A stretch of DNA of 64,000 nucleotides from Nonomuraea lactucae (GCF_003313395.1 NZ_QNFZ01000257.1:16364-80363), one strand, 5' to 3'. Positions 25,464-34,631 are shown, counted from the stretch's first letter. A program made the numbers and translations. The notes: generated from the letters alone by a model not told the origin.

Positions 25464-26413
25464 CCGCCCCACGTCACGTGCCGCACCCCGCGGACATGGG
25501 CTTCCCCGCCCTTTCGCCGCACCACCTCGCGGCGCCTGACCTGTGGCGCGCCGAGCCGGTGCGGCGTCTGGGCGCAGCCGTGTCACTGATGGGACTGACC
25601 TACGCCAGGCCCGCCGGGTGGCGGCCGCTCCGCCTGGACCTGCATCTGCCCCCCGAACGGACCGATCCGGTGCCCGTGGTCGTCTACGCTCACGGCGGCA
25701 GCTTCGTCGGCGGGGTCAAGGAGATGGGCCCGTGGGCGTCGCTGCCCGCGCGGGGCATCGCCGTCGCGAGCATCGAGTACCGGCTGGCCGGCGAGGCGTC
25801 CTACCCCGAACCGATCGAGGACGTCCTGGCCGCGATCCGCTGGGTCCGCGCCCGCGCGGGCGAGTTCGGGCTCGACGCCGACCGCATCGCCGGATGGGGC
25901 AGCTCGGCCGGTGGCTACCTCATGACCCGCGCCGCGCTCGCCGACGACGAGCCCGTCGGACGGCCCGTGGGCGAGCACCAGGACACCTCCGCGAGGCTGT
26001 CGGCCCTGGCCTTGCACTACCCCGTGATCGACTTCGGCCACCTGCTGGAGGACGCGTTGGACCCGACGCCCGCGTCCCAGGAGGCAGTCATCGACGTCGT
26101 GTCGGTCTTCCTGGGCCGGCCCATGGCCGAGGCCGCGGGCACCGTCGCCGCCGCGTCGTGCTCGCGTGCCGCGGAGCGGGCTCGCCACCTGCCGCCGCTG
26201 CACGTGAGCCACGGCGACGACGATCACCGCTGCGGCCTTGCGCAGAGCCGCCGGCTGCACGCCGCGTGGACCGCGCGGGACCGTCCCGCGACACTTCGGG
26301 TCATCCCCGGCGCCGATCACGCGGACCCGGTGTTCGCGACGGACGCCGTGGTGTCCGAGGCGGTCGCGTTCCTGAACCGGACGTGGCACGAGCCAGGACA
26401 GGGCTCGCCATGA
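25460..26413 (+). CDS. Alpha/beta hydrolase (HSL family)
   Basis: 317-aa hormone-sensitive-lipase-type esterase. The oxyanion motif HGGS is at residues 78-81, the nucleophile elbow GSSAG is at 147-151 with Ser149, and the acid/base residues are suggested in GDDDH and PGADHADP near the C-terminus. The start is GTG 25460, overlapping the monooxygenase stop; ATG 25496 is a possible alternative. It overlaps the flavin reductase gene by ATGA. A pathway ester or lactone hydrolysis after monooxygenation is a reasonable role (inference). Confidence 0.84.
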   Translation: MTAPRHVPHPADMGFPALSPHHLAAPDLWRAEPVRRLGAAVSLMGLTYARPAGWRPLRLDLHLPPERTDPVPVVVYAHGGSFVGGVKEMGPWASLPARGIAVASIEYRLAGEASYPEPIEDVLAAIRWVRARAGEFGLDADRIAGWGSSAGGYLMTRAALADDEPVGRPVGEHQDTSARLSALALHYPVIDFGHLLEDALDPTPASQEAVIDVVSVFLGRPMAEAAGTVAAASCSRAAERARHLPPLHVSHGDDDHRCGLAQSRRLHAAWTARDRPATLRVIPGADHADPVFATDAVVSEAVAFLNRTWHEPGQGSP

Positions 26414-26907
26414 CCGCCGTGATCCCTCCCATGGCCACCGTGAACCCGGCGACGCTGCGCCTAGGGTTCGGCCAGATCCCGAGTGGCATCGCCGCGTTGT
26501 GCGCCCTGCTCGACGACGAACCGACCGGCATGGTCGCGAGCACCCTCACCGGGGTCTCACTCGACCCGGTGCTGGTGTCGGTGTGCGTCCAGCGGTCGTC
26601 GCGTACCTGGCCACGCCTGCGTGAGGCGCCCCGGCTCGGCATCAGCGTCCTCGCCGAGGACCAAGGCCATCTCTGCCTCCGGCTGGCCCGGCCCGAGGGT
26701 GACCGCTTCTCCGGTGTGCCGTGGCGCGGGCGCCACCACGGCGCGATCCTCATCGACGGCGCCGCCCTGCACCTGGAGACCCACCTGGTGGCCGAGTACG
26801 AGGCCGGGGACCACGTCATCGCACTGCTCGGCGTGGAGGTCCTGCGCGGCCGGACGGACGTCGAGCCGGCCGTGTTCCACCGCAGCGCGATCCGCCGGTT
26901 GCGATGA
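26410..26907 (+). CDS. Flavin reductase (HpaC-like)
   Basis: 165-aa NAD(P)H:flavin oxidoreductase of the flavin-reductase-like split-barrel family. The N-terminal TLRLGFGQIPSGIAALCALLD and the flavin-binding ASTLTGVSLDPVLVSVCVQ are typical, as is the HLVAEYEAGDHVIALLGV region. It starts within the hydrolase stop (ATGA). As the only flavin reductase in this operon it is almost certainly the partner of the DszC/HsaA-like oxygenase at 24192-25463. Confidence 0.87.
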   Translation: MTAVIPPMATVNPATLRLGFGQIPSGIAALCALLDDEPTGMVASTLTGVSLDPVLVSVCVQRSSRTWPRLREAPRLGISVLAEDQGHLCLRLARPEGDRFSGVPWRGRHHGAILIDGAALHLETHLVAEYEAGDHVIALLGVEVLRGRTDVEPAVFHRSAIRRLR

Positions 26908-26945
26908 CCGGCGATCGATCCGTCCTCTCCCCATCAGGAGTACAC

Positions 26946-27365
26946 ATGACATCGCAGGCAGGCACTCCCGAGACCACCAAGAAGCCCGCCCCCGGCCAGA
27001 CGATCGGCGCCCGGCCCGGCCCCGTGTTCGACCCGGCCGACTTCGCCGACGAACTGGCCACCGCCGCGCGGAACGAGGCCGTCGGCACAGAGATCTGGTT
27101 CGAGAACGACCGGGTCCAGGTGTGGGACCTGGCACTGGCCCCGGGCGAGCGCGTGGCCTTCCACTGTCACCAGCGAGACTACTTCTGGACCGTCACCGAC
27201 CCGAGCCGGCTCATGCAGCGCTTCGACGACGGCACCAGCCGGATAGCGGACGTCGCCGTCGGCCACACCAACTTCATGGAGTACGGCGACGGCGAGAAGA
27301 CCATCCACGATCTCCAGAACATCGGTGAGGACTTCTTCCGGTGCGTGACGGTGGTGCTCAAGTGA
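26946..27365 (+). CDS. Cupin-type protein
   Basis: 139-aa protein with a single cupin-like barrel: WFENDRVQVWDLALAPGERVAFHCHQRD carries the first histidines, and later strands end in FFRCVTVVLK. About 40 residues of flexible, Pro-rich N-terminus precede the barrel. ATG 26946 has CAGGAG upstream. It lies between the flavin reductase and a SnoaL-like gene in a tightly packed operon. It could be a metal-dependent isomerase, a ring-cleavage enzyme or a ligand-binding protein; no closer assignment is possible. Confidence 0.7.
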   Translation: MTSQAGTPETTKKPAPGQTIGARPGPVFDPADFADELATAARNEAVGTEIWFENDRVQVWDLALAPGERVAFHCHQRDYFWTVTDPSRLMQRFDDGTSRIADVAVGHTNFMEYGDGEKTIHDLQNIGEDFFRCVTVVLK

Positions 27366-27394
27366 CAACGCGATCAACGACGAGAGGAATCGTG

Positions 27395-27844
27395 ATGACC
27401 GACAGCGACGACAGCAGGCGGCAGCGCACCCGGGACACGTTCGCCACCCTGATCCGCTTGCTGCGTGAGCATGACATGCAGGGATTCGCCAGGATGTGGG
27501 CCCCCGACGGGATGATGGAGTTCCCGTTCGCGGTCGGCGAGCAGCCGCGGCGCATCGAGGGGCGGGCCGCGGTGGAGCAGTACTTGGCGCACTACACCGA
27601 CATGGTCGACGTGCGGGACGTCACGGTGCACGCCGTCCACGACCTTCTCGACCCGGGCACCATCGTGGTGGAGTTCGACGCCGCCGGGATCGTGGTCAGC
27701 ACGGGCCGGCCCTACCGGATGCCCTACATCGCCGTGATCCGGGTCGGTGACGAGGGTGTCGAGAGTTACCGCGACTATTGGACTCTCGCCGTGGTCGCCG
27801 ACGCGCTGCGACCCGCCGACGAGCAGCCGGGGACTCCGGCATGA
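27395..27844 (+). CDS. SnoaL/NTF2-like protein
   Basis: 149-aa NTF2-fold protein. The N-terminal helix RDTFATLIRLLREHDMQGFARMW is followed by EFPFAVGEQPRRIEGRAAVE, the usual SnoaL-like arrangement, and by SYRDYWTLAVVADAL at the end. ATG 27395 is preceded by GAGAGGAA. It overlaps the next gene by ATGA. Third gene of this fold in the window (others at 4747 and 28761). Likely dehydratase/isomerase or binding role in the monooxygenase pathway; substrate unknown. Confidence 0.75.
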   Translation: MTDSDDSRRQRTRDTFATLIRLLREHDMQGFARMWAPDGMMEFPFAVGEQPRRIEGRAAVEQYLAHYTDMVDVRDVTVHAVHDLLDPGTIVVEFDAAGIVVSTGRPYRMPYIAVIRVGDEGVESYRDYWTLAVVADALRPADEQPGTPA

Positions 27845-28674
27845 GCGCGCCGATCCTGGTCACCGGCGCGACCGGCACCACTGGTTCACGTGTCGTCGCC
27901 CGGCTCCGGCGGCAGGGCCGCGACGTGCGTGCCGTGAGTCGCGGCACGCCGGGCGCCGGACACTTCGAATGGGCCGACCCGAAAGGTTGGCCGGCGCTCC
28001 TCGAAGGGGTCGAGGCGGTGTATCTGGTCGCGCCCACGGACGGGTCGGACCCGGTGCCGCCGTTCGCCGAATTCCTGGCGGTCGCACGCGAGTCCGGCGT
28101 CCGCCGCGGGGTGCTGCTCAGCTCCTCTGCGCTGCCGGAGGTGGGCGCGGGGCCGGGCGCGCTGCCTAGGCTGGTGCGTGACCACCTGGAGGAGTATGCG
28201 ATCCTGCGGCCGTCATGGTTCATGACGAACGTCCTCGGCGCTACGCCGCTGGCGGCCGGCCTGCGGTCCGGCGAGGTCGTCACAGCCACTGGTGACGGCC
28301 GCGTGGCGTTCGTCGACCCCGACGACATCGCGGCGGTCGCGGTGGTGTGCCTGCTCGCCGATCAGACGCCCGGCACCGACCTCGTCCTCACCGGACCGGA
28401 GGCCCTGGGCTATGCCGAGGTGTGCGCCATGGTCTCCGCTCTCCTGCGTCGCCCGATCGTCCACCGCAGCGTGGACGTCGGCACCTACAGCCGGTTCCTC
28501 GTCGAGCACGGGATCCCGGCGTCGTACGCCCCGCTGCTCGCGGCCCTCGATGAACCGATCAGCCGCGGGAGCGAGGATCGCGTGACCGACGGCGTGCAGC
28601 GGATCACAGGACGACCACCCAGGTCGTTCCGGGCCTTCCTGCAGGACCACGCCGCCGAACTCGCCGCCGGCTGA
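27841..28674 (+). CDS. NmrA-like NAD(P)-binding protein
   Basis: 277-aa atypical SDR of the NmrA/TMR group. The N-terminal ILVTGATGTTGSRVVARLRRQG is the dinucleotide-binding motif, and the middle LRPSWFMTNVLG is the conserved region of this subgroup. The classical YxxxK is absent, as usual for NmrA-like proteins, so it may be a reductase or a redox-sensing protein. It starts in the stop of the SnoaL-like gene and is the last gene of the operon. A hairpin overlaps its stop codon. Confidence 0.83.
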   Translation: MSAPILVTGATGTTGSRVVARLRRQGRDVRAVSRGTPGAGHFEWADPKGWPALLEGVEAVYLVAPTDGSDPVPPFAEFLAVARESGVRRGVLLSSSALPEVGAGPGALPRLVRDHLEEYAILRPSWFMTNVLGATPLAAGLRSGEVVTATGDGRVAFVDPDDIAAVAVVCLLADQTPGTDLVLTGPEALGYAEVCAMVSALLRRPIVHRSVDVGTYSRFLVEHGIPASYAPLLAALDEPISRGSEDRVTDGVQRITGRPPRSFRAFLQDHAAELAAG

Positions 28675-28689
28675 AATTCCCCGGCGGCG
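28662..28689 (+). terminator. Hairpin overlapping the stop codon of the NmrA-like gene
   Basis: CGCCGCCGG (28662-28670) pairs with CCGGCGGCG (28681-28689), a 9-bp GC stem with a 10-nt loop that contains the TGA stop. Likely the end of the rightward monooxygenase operon. Confidence 0.55.
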
Positions 28690-28760
28690 GCCGCCTTCTC
28701 GCCTACTGGTTCAACGACCGAGTCGTAGTCGCGGGTCGCGGCGGTGGGGACGCCACCTTC

Positions 28761-29216
28761 TCAGGTGCGCGCCTGGGCGGCGGCTTCGGCCTCGGAGTCC
28801 TGGATGCCTAGGTTTGCGTAGGCCACCGGGTTGGCGTACTCCCACACCTTGACGATCTTCCCACCCTCGACGTCGATTTTGAAGATGTACACGTTGCGGT
28901 AGACGAGCTTCTCGGCCGTGGACAGGATGTCGCCGTTGGCCTGCAGGAAGACCGAGCGGGCGTCCTGGCTGACGGTGTAGACCTTGTCCAGGAAGGCGAC
29001 CCGGTCGAACCCCGCCGCAACCGACCGGATGTAGCCCATCACGTGCTCCTTGCCGTCGAAGACGTACCAGGGCTCGGGCGTGCCCTCGATCGACAGCGGG
29101 ATGGTGATGTTGGCCTCCGGCGCGAGCAGGGCCGCCACACCCTCGGGGTCACGGCCCTCGAAGGCGGCGAAGAAGGCCTGGGCGAGGGACAGGGCGTCCT
29201 GATGAGCGTCGCTCAT
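28761..29216 (-). CDS. SnoaL/NTF2-like protein
   Basis: 151-aa NTF2-fold protein with AQAFFAAFEGRDPEGVAALLA at the N-terminus and KIVKVWEYANPVAYANLG near the end, typical of ketosteroid-isomerase-like SnoaL proteins. It is transcribed leftward on its own, convergent with the monooxygenase operon. The ATG 29216 has a GAAAGGAA site upstream. No paired enzyme is obvious; it could serve the neighbouring P450 or the monooxygenase operon. Confidence 0.75.
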   Translation of the reverse strand: MSDAHQDALSLAQAFFAAFEGRDPEGVAALLAPEANITIPLSIEGTPEPWYVFDGKEHVMGYIRSVAAGFDRVAFLDKVYTVSQDARSVFLQANGDILSTAEKLVYRNVYIFKIDVEGGKIVKVWEYANPVAYANLGIQDSEAEAAAQART

Positions 29217-29520
29217 GGTGAATTCCTTTCGTTGCGACAGAACCGGCCGGGGCGAAGCGGGCCATCCGCCTCACCGTGGCCCAGCGGCGAATCTGACGTC
29301 GGGCACGGCGCGCGGGAACTCCCTCGCCTCGGCGTTACCGGGACTGCCGGCACCATGCTCACAGTACGTCAATGCCGCAGATTGGACGGCGTGACCTCGC
29401 ATGACAACGAGTCCGTCCGCGTTGCTCCCGCACGTCTGGCGCGACCGCGCAGACAACCCCTCGCCGTATGTCGTGGCGGCGCTCGGGCGCGCTGCTGTCG
29501 CGCCGACGGGCTCCACCGCG
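29217..29520. other. Intergenic stretch without a supported gene
   Basis: 304 bp between the start of the SnoaL-like gene and the stop of the P450 gene. It should hold the SnoaL-like promoter. Open frames crossing it run antisense into the P450 and have no credible start, so none is called. No repeat or hairpin stands out. Confidence 0.5.
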
Positions 29521-30723
29521 CTAGGCGGCGGTGAACCGGACGGGCAGCGCGACAGGGCCACGGCTGATGCCCGCGGGCAGCCAGCGCCGCTCGGCCGACG
29601 GGTCGGCCCAGGACAGGTCCGGCAGCCGGTCAAGCAGCACGCGCAGCGCGATGGCGCCTTCGAAGCGGGCCAGCGGGGCGCCCAGGCAGTAGTGGATGCC
29701 GTGCCCGAAGGCCAGATGCCGTGGCTCTGAGCGAGTCACGTCGAGCCCGTCGGCGGGGTCGGCCGCGCGGCCGGCGGAGGTGAGGGCGACCGTGACCGTC
29801 TCGCCGCGCCTGATGAGCTGGCCGGCGAGCGCGAGATCCTCGGTGGCGAAGCGGGCCGGTGTGATCTCCACGGGAGGGTCGAAGCGCAGGAACTCCTCCA
29901 CGGCGTTGGGGATGCGTTCGGGATGGGCCCTCAGGTACGCGGCCTGGTCCGGGTGGTCCAGGAGGGCGGTGACGGCGTTGCCGAGAAGGTTCACCGTGGT
30001 CTCGTGGCCGGCGGCGACCAGGATGACGGCGGTGCCGAGCAGTTCGGCCTCCGACAGGCGGTCCTGGTCGTCGTCGTGTACCCGGATCAGCTCGGAGAGC
30101 AGGTCGTCGGCCGGCACGCGGCGCTTCATCGCCAGCAGCCGCTGCAGGTAGGAGTTGAGCGCCAGCAGGGCGTTACGCTGCCCGGCCGAGGGGTTGCCCA
30201 TGCCCTGCCGCGTCCAGCGCTGCAGATCGTCGCGGTGCTGCTCGGGCACGCCGAGCAGCTCGCAGATGACCGCCATGGGCAGCGGGCCGGTGAAGGAGAC
30301 GACCAGGTCGGCCGCGCCCGCGGACGCGAAAGCGTCGATCAGCTCGTGTGCCAGCCGTTCGATGCGCGGGGCGAGCCGCTCGACGGCACCGGCGGTGAAG
30401 GCCCTGGATACCAAGCGGCGCAGCCGGGTGTGCTCGGGCGGGTCGGCCATCAGCATGTTGCCGCCGAAACCCGACCCGGCCAGCAGGATGTGCCGTCCGG
30501 AGGCGCGCAACCCCTTGGCGAACGGCTCCGGGTTCTTGCTCAGCTTCGGGTGGGCGAGCGCCTGGCGGCCCAGCTCGTAGTCGACGACCAGCCAGGTGGT
30601 CGATCCGTCGGCGGAGCGCACCCGGTGGAGGGGACCCTGCCTGCGCAGCTCGGCGTAGCGGGCGTGCGCGTCGGCTTTGAATTCCGGGGTTCCGACCAGG
30701 ATGGTGCCATCTCGGGTGGTCAT
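29521..30723 (-). CDS. Cytochrome P450 (bacterial class I)
   Basis: 400-aa soluble P450. The heme loop FGHGIHYCLGAPLAR places the thiolate at about Cys346; the I-helix is AAGHETT and the K-helix is EEFLR. ATG 30723 (TTRDG) is used; a nearby ATG three codons upstream is equally possible. No ferredoxin or reductase gene lies next to it, so it depends on partners encoded elsewhere. It begins 54 bp after the stop of the large ATPase regulator and may be co-transcribed with it. The CYP105/107-like layout suggests hydroxylation of a hydrophobic compound. Confidence 0.92.
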   Translation of the reverse strand: MTTRDGTILVGTPEFKADAHARYAELRRQGPLHRVRSADGSTTWLVVDYELGRQALAHPKLSKNPEPFAKGLRASGRHILLAGSGFGGNMLMADPPEHTRLRRLVSRAFTAGAVERLAPRIERLAHELIDAFASAGAADLVVSFTGPLPMAVICELLGVPEQHRDDLQRWTRQGMGNPSAGQRNALLALNSYLQRLLAMKRRVPADDLLSELIRVHDDDQDRLSEAELLGTAVILVAAGHETTVNLLGNAVTALLDHPDQAAYLRAHPERIPNAVEEFLRFDPPVEITPARFATEDLALAGQLIRRGETVTVALTSAGRAADPADGLDVTRSEPRHLAFGHGIHYCLGAPLARFEGAIALRVLLDRLPDLSWADPSAERRWLPAGISRGPVALPVRFTAA

Positions 30724-30777
30724 GACCGGCATGCTCGGCCGCGCAGCACGTCAGCGGCCAGAGCAGAAGCACGTCAA

Positions 30778-32823
30778 TCACCCGTCATTTCCGCGCAGCT
30801 CGCGTTCCCACAACTGGTTGATGATCAGGCGGGTGCCGCGCTCCAGGTGGCGGCGGTAGGTGCTCAGGGACACGGCCAGGCGCTCGGCTCCCGCCTGCTG
30901 GCTCGGGGCGCCACGCAAGTGGGCGGTGGCCAGGGCCCGGTGGAGCTTGGCCGTGCGGGGGTCGCCGGCCAGGGCGTCGATCGCGCCGGTCAGCAGGTTT
31001 CGCAGGGTCTCGGCCCGCTGGTCTCCTCCCGTGTCTTTCCCGGCGTCGGCCACGACCCTGGAACGGGTCAGCGGGTTGGCGGTCAGCCGGTCGGGGCGGC
31101 GCAGGCAGTGCAGCGCCTCGACCACGGCCGCCTCGAACTGCTCACGGGTCAGGACGGTGAACGGCTCGCTGTCGCCGCGGCGTGGCCCGGTGAGCGGCCG
31201 GGCGCGCGGGCCGGTCAGCTCCACCGCGCCACTGACCTCGAGCCACCTGTCGACCGGCACCGTGCGCCAGTCATGCGCGTACAGGCTGATGGGCCTCTCA
31301 CCGGCGAGGACGGCCCGCGGCAGGACGAGCTGGTCGATGTAGGCCATCAGCGGCTCCCAGAACCGGTCCTCGCCCAGAGCGACGAAGGACCAGGCGAGGC
31401 GGCGGGCGTGGATGAACTCCGCCAACACCCGGTGGATCATAAGGTCCATCACGGGAGAGGGCCGCTGGTAGGCCGCCGGGTGCACCAGGAACCGGGCGAC
31501 GCCGATCTCCTCGCCCCGGCGCAGCGGACGGTGAGCGCGGGCGTGCTCCCAGGCGGCGGCCACGACCGGGTCGCGCTCCACCTCGTCCAGACTCTCGGCG
31601 TCCAGGCGCAGCCATGCCAGCACGGCGACCGGCCCGCCATGATCGGAGCGCCGATACACGCGGAAGGCGGACGGCTGCCGCTCCAGCCAGAAGCCGGCGA
31701 TCGCGGCTGAGCGCGTCCCCTCGGCCTGCTCGATGAGGCCCAGCGTCGCAGTGCGGTCGGCGGGCCGATAGCCGTCCTCGTACAGGCCGTCCGCCTCGCG
31801 CCAGGTGATGAAGCGGGAGACGAAGCCGTTGTGCCGGTGCAGAAAGGACAGCGCCAGCGTGGCGGGCAGGACGTCGGACCCCGACGCGGCCCTGGCGCGT
31901 CCGACCAGATGGGTGCGGATGCGCTCGTGCATGTCCTGGTAGCCGTCGGGGTCGCGCCAGCGAAGGTCCGCATCGAGGAGCTCCCGTACGAGGTCGTGCG
32001 GGTGGAGGCCGTGGCGGCCGGCCACGATGTACGGCTGGCGGCGCAGCCATCCGAACAGCTCATCGGCCCGGCCCGGGACGGCGGCGCCCAGCAGCGCCTG
32101 GGTGGTGTCGAGCACGTGGGCGCACACCTCCAGCGCCCGGCGATGCGCGGCGCTGGGGACCTCGCCGACGAGCCGGTCCAGTAGGCGGCGCAGGACGTCG
32201 CCCCCCGGTCGCCATCGGCCCGGCTCGTCGCCGCGCCCGGCCGCGAGCTGGACCGCCATGCTCAGGGCCAGAGGGTGGCCACCGGTGAAGCGGATCAGCG
32301 CATCGTGCAACGCGATGGCCACCCCCGAGGCGTGCAGCAGCCTCCTGGCCTCCTCATCGCGCAGGTTGCCCAGCGGCAGCACCCGCATCGCCTCCACCCA
32401 GCCGGCGTCGTCGCTCCAGCGGCTGCCGGGCGGCTGCCGACCGGCGATGACCGTGCGCGCCGTGGCGGGCAGCCTTGGCAAGAACGTACCGCTCAGCCAC
32501 CCTTCGAGCCCCTGGCAGCGTTCGAAGTCGTCCACCAGCAGGACCGCGGACGGGTCGTCGAGGACGGCGCCCGCCTCGGCCTCGAAGGCCGCGGGAGAAG
32601 GGGTGATGTCCCGGCCGTTGACCAGCGTGACGCGGCGGCCAGCGCGGCGGGCCTCTTCGGCATAGCTCCGGAGCAGGGTGGTCTTGCCGACCCCGCCGGC
32701 GCCGTGCACGTACAGCACCGCGATCGTGTCCCCGGCGAGGGCGTCACGGAACGCCGCCAGGTGCTCGGCACGGCCGGTGAAGGCCCGTCCTCGTGCGGCG
32801 TCCAGGCGGTCGGCGAGTCGCAT
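30778..32823 (-). CDS. Large ATPase regulator with P-loop and C-terminal HTH-like segment
   Basis: 681-aa STAND/NB-ARC-like protein. The P-loop GAGGVGKTT is at residues 41-49, a Walker B AVLLVDDFERCQG follows, and arginine-rich helical domains fill the middle. Near the C-terminus ERLAVSLSTYRRHLERG looks like a helix-turn-helix, placed where LuxR domains normally sit. Such proteins act as ATP-dependent signal-sensing transcription factors. It is the gene upstream of the P450 and probably controls it. The effector is unknown, and DNA binding is inferred only from the short C-terminal motif. Confidence 0.7.
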   Translation of the reverse strand: MRLADRLDAARGRAFTGRAEHLAAFRDALAGDTIAVLYVHGAGGVGKTTLLRSYAEEARRAGRRVTLVNGRDITPSPAAFEAEAGAVLDDPSAVLLVDDFERCQGLEGWLSGTFLPRLPATARTVIAGRQPPGSRWSDDAGWVEAMRVLPLGNLRDEEARRLLHASGVAIALHDALIRFTGGHPLALSMAVQLAAGRGDEPGRWRPGGDVLRRLLDRLVGEVPSAAHRRALEVCAHVLDTTQALLGAAVPGRADELFGWLRRQPYIVAGRHGLHPHDLVRELLDADLRWRDPDGYQDMHERIRTHLVGRARAASGSDVLPATLALSFLHRHNGFVSRFITWREADGLYEDGYRPADRTATLGLIEQAEGTRSAAIAGFWLERQPSAFRVYRRSDHGGPVAVLAWLRLDAESLDEVERDPVVAAAWEHARAHRPLRRGEEIGVARFLVHPAAYQRPSPVMDLMIHRVLAEFIHARRLAWSFVALGEDRFWEPLMAYIDQLVLPRAVLAGERPISLYAHDWRTVPVDRWLEVSGAVELTGPRARPLTGPRRGDSEPFTVLTREQFEAAVVEALHCLRRPDRLTANPLTRSRVVADAGKDTGGDQRAETLRNLLTGAIDALAGDPRTAKLHRALATAHLRGAPSQQAGAERLAVSLSTYRRHLERGTRLIINQLWERELRGNDG

Positions 32824-33017
32824 GATGGCGCATCCTCGTGGTCAGGAGGTCAGGGTGCTCAGCAGGATCAGGCCTTCGGCGGAGCGGGATCCGATTCTCG
32901 GCATGTGCCGATTGTGGCGGATACCGACATGCACAGTCGCTCCATTGTCGTCTTTCCGATCATGGCCCCGCACCGACCCTAGATGGGCGACTGGCAACGA
33001 CGGTGCGTGCCTAGCGG

Positions 33018-33061
33018 CGATAACGGATTCCTGTTGTCATTGACATCGCTTGGTGTTATCG
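33018..33061. promoter_or_regulatory. Nested dyad in front of TetR gene
   Basis: An inner palindrome TGTCATTGACA (33035-33045) sits inside an outer inverted repeat CGATAAC (33018-33024) / GTTATCG (33055-33061); both share nearly the same centre, just upstream of the TetR ATG at 33070. Possible autoregulatory operator. Confidence 0.4.
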
Positions 33062-33069
33062 TCGATGAC

Positions 33070-33786
33070 ATGGATACGAGATCATCGATAATCGAGGCCA
33101 CCGCGGAGCTGCTCGCGCGCTCCCCCAGTGGCGATGTATCCACTCGAGCGGTCAGTGAGGCCGCCGGTGTACAGCAGCCTGTCTTGTACCGACTGTTCGG
33201 CGACAAGAGTGGGCTGCTCAGAGCCACGGTCGACTACGTCTGGGATCAGTACCTGGGCAGCAAAAGGGCCGCCGAGAAATCCGACGACCCGTTGGAGGAC
33301 CTGCGGGCGGGATGGGACAGTCATACCGCGTTCGCGCTGGCACACCCCAACGCCTACAAGCTGATGTTCTCCTCGGCGCTGGACTCGGAGCCCGAGGCCG
33401 CGGAGGAGGCCATGCGCATCCTGCGCGAAGTCCTTGAGCGGCTCGCCAAGCAGGGGCGCCTGCGAGTCACACCGGACATGGCCGCACGCATGGTCATGAC
33501 CGCGAACACCGGAGTCGCACTCGCCCTGATCACCCGCCCCAGACTGTATCCAGACCAGAACCTGTCCGTCATGGTCCGCGATGCGATCCACCGGGCCATC
33601 CTCCTCGCCCCGGAGGGCACCGCAGCCCATGCGGCAGACGCCGCAGCGCACGACGCACGGCGGGCAGCAGCCACCACGCTGCTGTCGTCCGTGGACGAGT
33701 TCACGCCGCAGCCCTTCACACCCGCCGAGTCCGCACTGCTCAAGCAATGGCTGGCCCAAATCGCAGGCTCCGGCCAGCCGAGCTGA
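33070..33786 (+). CDS. TetR family regulator
   Basis: 238-aa repressor. The helix-turn-helix STRAVSEAAGVQQPVLYRLFGDKSGLLRA is at about residues 21-50, followed by a helical ligand domain (AHPNAYKLMFSSA). ATG 33070 sits directly after the nested dyad. It is co-directional with two SDR genes and is probably autoregulated together with them. It has an unusually long alanine-rich C-terminal part from about residue 180. Confidence 0.88.
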   Translation: MDTRSSIIEATAELLARSPSGDVSTRAVSEAAGVQQPVLYRLFGDKSGLLRATVDYVWDQYLGSKRAAEKSDDPLEDLRAGWDSHTAFALAHPNAYKLMFSSALDSEPEAAEEAMRILREVLERLAKQGRLRVTPDMAARMVMTANTGVALALITRPRLYPDQNLSVMVRDAIHRAILLAPEGTAAHAADAAAHDARRAAATTLLSSVDEFTPQPFTPAESALLKQWLAQIAGSGQPS

Positions 33787-33893
33787 CTTTCCCGTCCGCG
33801 CCGCCCGAGTGCAGCTCGCGGCGCTGGTCAAGCACGCCCGAAATCAGGACACGCCCTCACACTCCGCTGCCTGCATTCACCAAAGGACGAATC

Positions 33894-34631
33894 ATGAACA
33901 ACAACGTGACCCGCGTCGCCCTCGTCACCGGCGGCTCCGGCGGCATCGGCCGGGCTGTCGCGGAACGCCTGGCGTCGGACGGCCTAGCCGTCGGCGTGCA
34001 CTACGCAGGCAACAAGGCCAGGGCCGACGAGACGGTCGCCGCCATCACCGCGTCCGGTGGCAGGGCCGTGGCGGTGGGGGGTGACGTGGCTGACGAGCAC
34101 GCGATGTCCGCCGCCTTCGACGCTGTGGAGCGGGAGTTCGGCGGCATCGACGTCGTGGTCAACACCGCCGGGATCATGATCCTGTCGCCCATCGCGACGC
34201 TGGACCTCGACGACCTTGACCGCATGCACCGCACCAACATCCGCGGCACCTTCGTCGTCTCCCAGCAGGCGGCCCGGCGCGTGCGCGGCGGCGGCGCGAT
34301 CATCAACTTCTCCACGTCCGTCACCCGCCTGCAGTTCCCGACCTACGGCGCCTACGTGGCGAGCAAGGGCGCGGTCGAGGCCATGACGCTCGTGCTGGCC
34401 CGCGAACTGCGCGGCAAGGACATCACCGTCAACGCCGTGGCACCCGGCCCCACCGCCACTCCGCTCTTCCTCGAGGGCAAGGACGAGACCACGATCGAAA
34501 ACCTGTCCAAGGCGGCACCGCTCGAACGCCTGGGCACCCCGCGGGACATCGCCGAAGCGGTGGCCTTCCTCGCTGGGCCGGCCCGGTGGATCAACGGTCA
34601 GGTCCTCTACGCCAACGGCGGCATCGCATGA
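33894..34631 (+). CDS. SDR family oxidoreductase (FabG-like)
   Basis: 245-aa classical SDR. The cofactor motif TGGSGGIG is at 12-19, with Ser140, Tyr154 and Lys158 (YVASK) as the catalytic residues. The VNAVAPGPTATPLF and GQVLYANGG endings are typical of FabG-like 3-oxoacyl reductases and glucose dehydrogenases. ATG 33894 has AAAGGA upstream. It follows the TetR gene by 107 bp and precedes another SDR gene by 80 bp; the three form one likely transcription unit. Confidence 0.88.
   Translation: MNNNVTRVALVTGGSGGIGRAVAERLASDGLAVGVHYAGNKARADETVAAITASGGRAVAVGGDVADEHAMSAAFDAVEREFGGIDVVVNTAGIMILSPIATLDLDDLDRMHRTNIRGTFVVSQQAARRVRGGGAIINFSTSVTRLQFPTYGAYVASKGAVEAMTLVLARELRGKDITVNAVAPGPTATPLFLEGKDETTIENLSKAAPLERLGTPRDIAEAVAFLAGPARWINGQVLYANGGIA

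Noticed and set aside
29923-31710. 595-codon rightward open frame
   Set aside because: Antisense to the P450 and the ATPase regulator, both with clear motifs.
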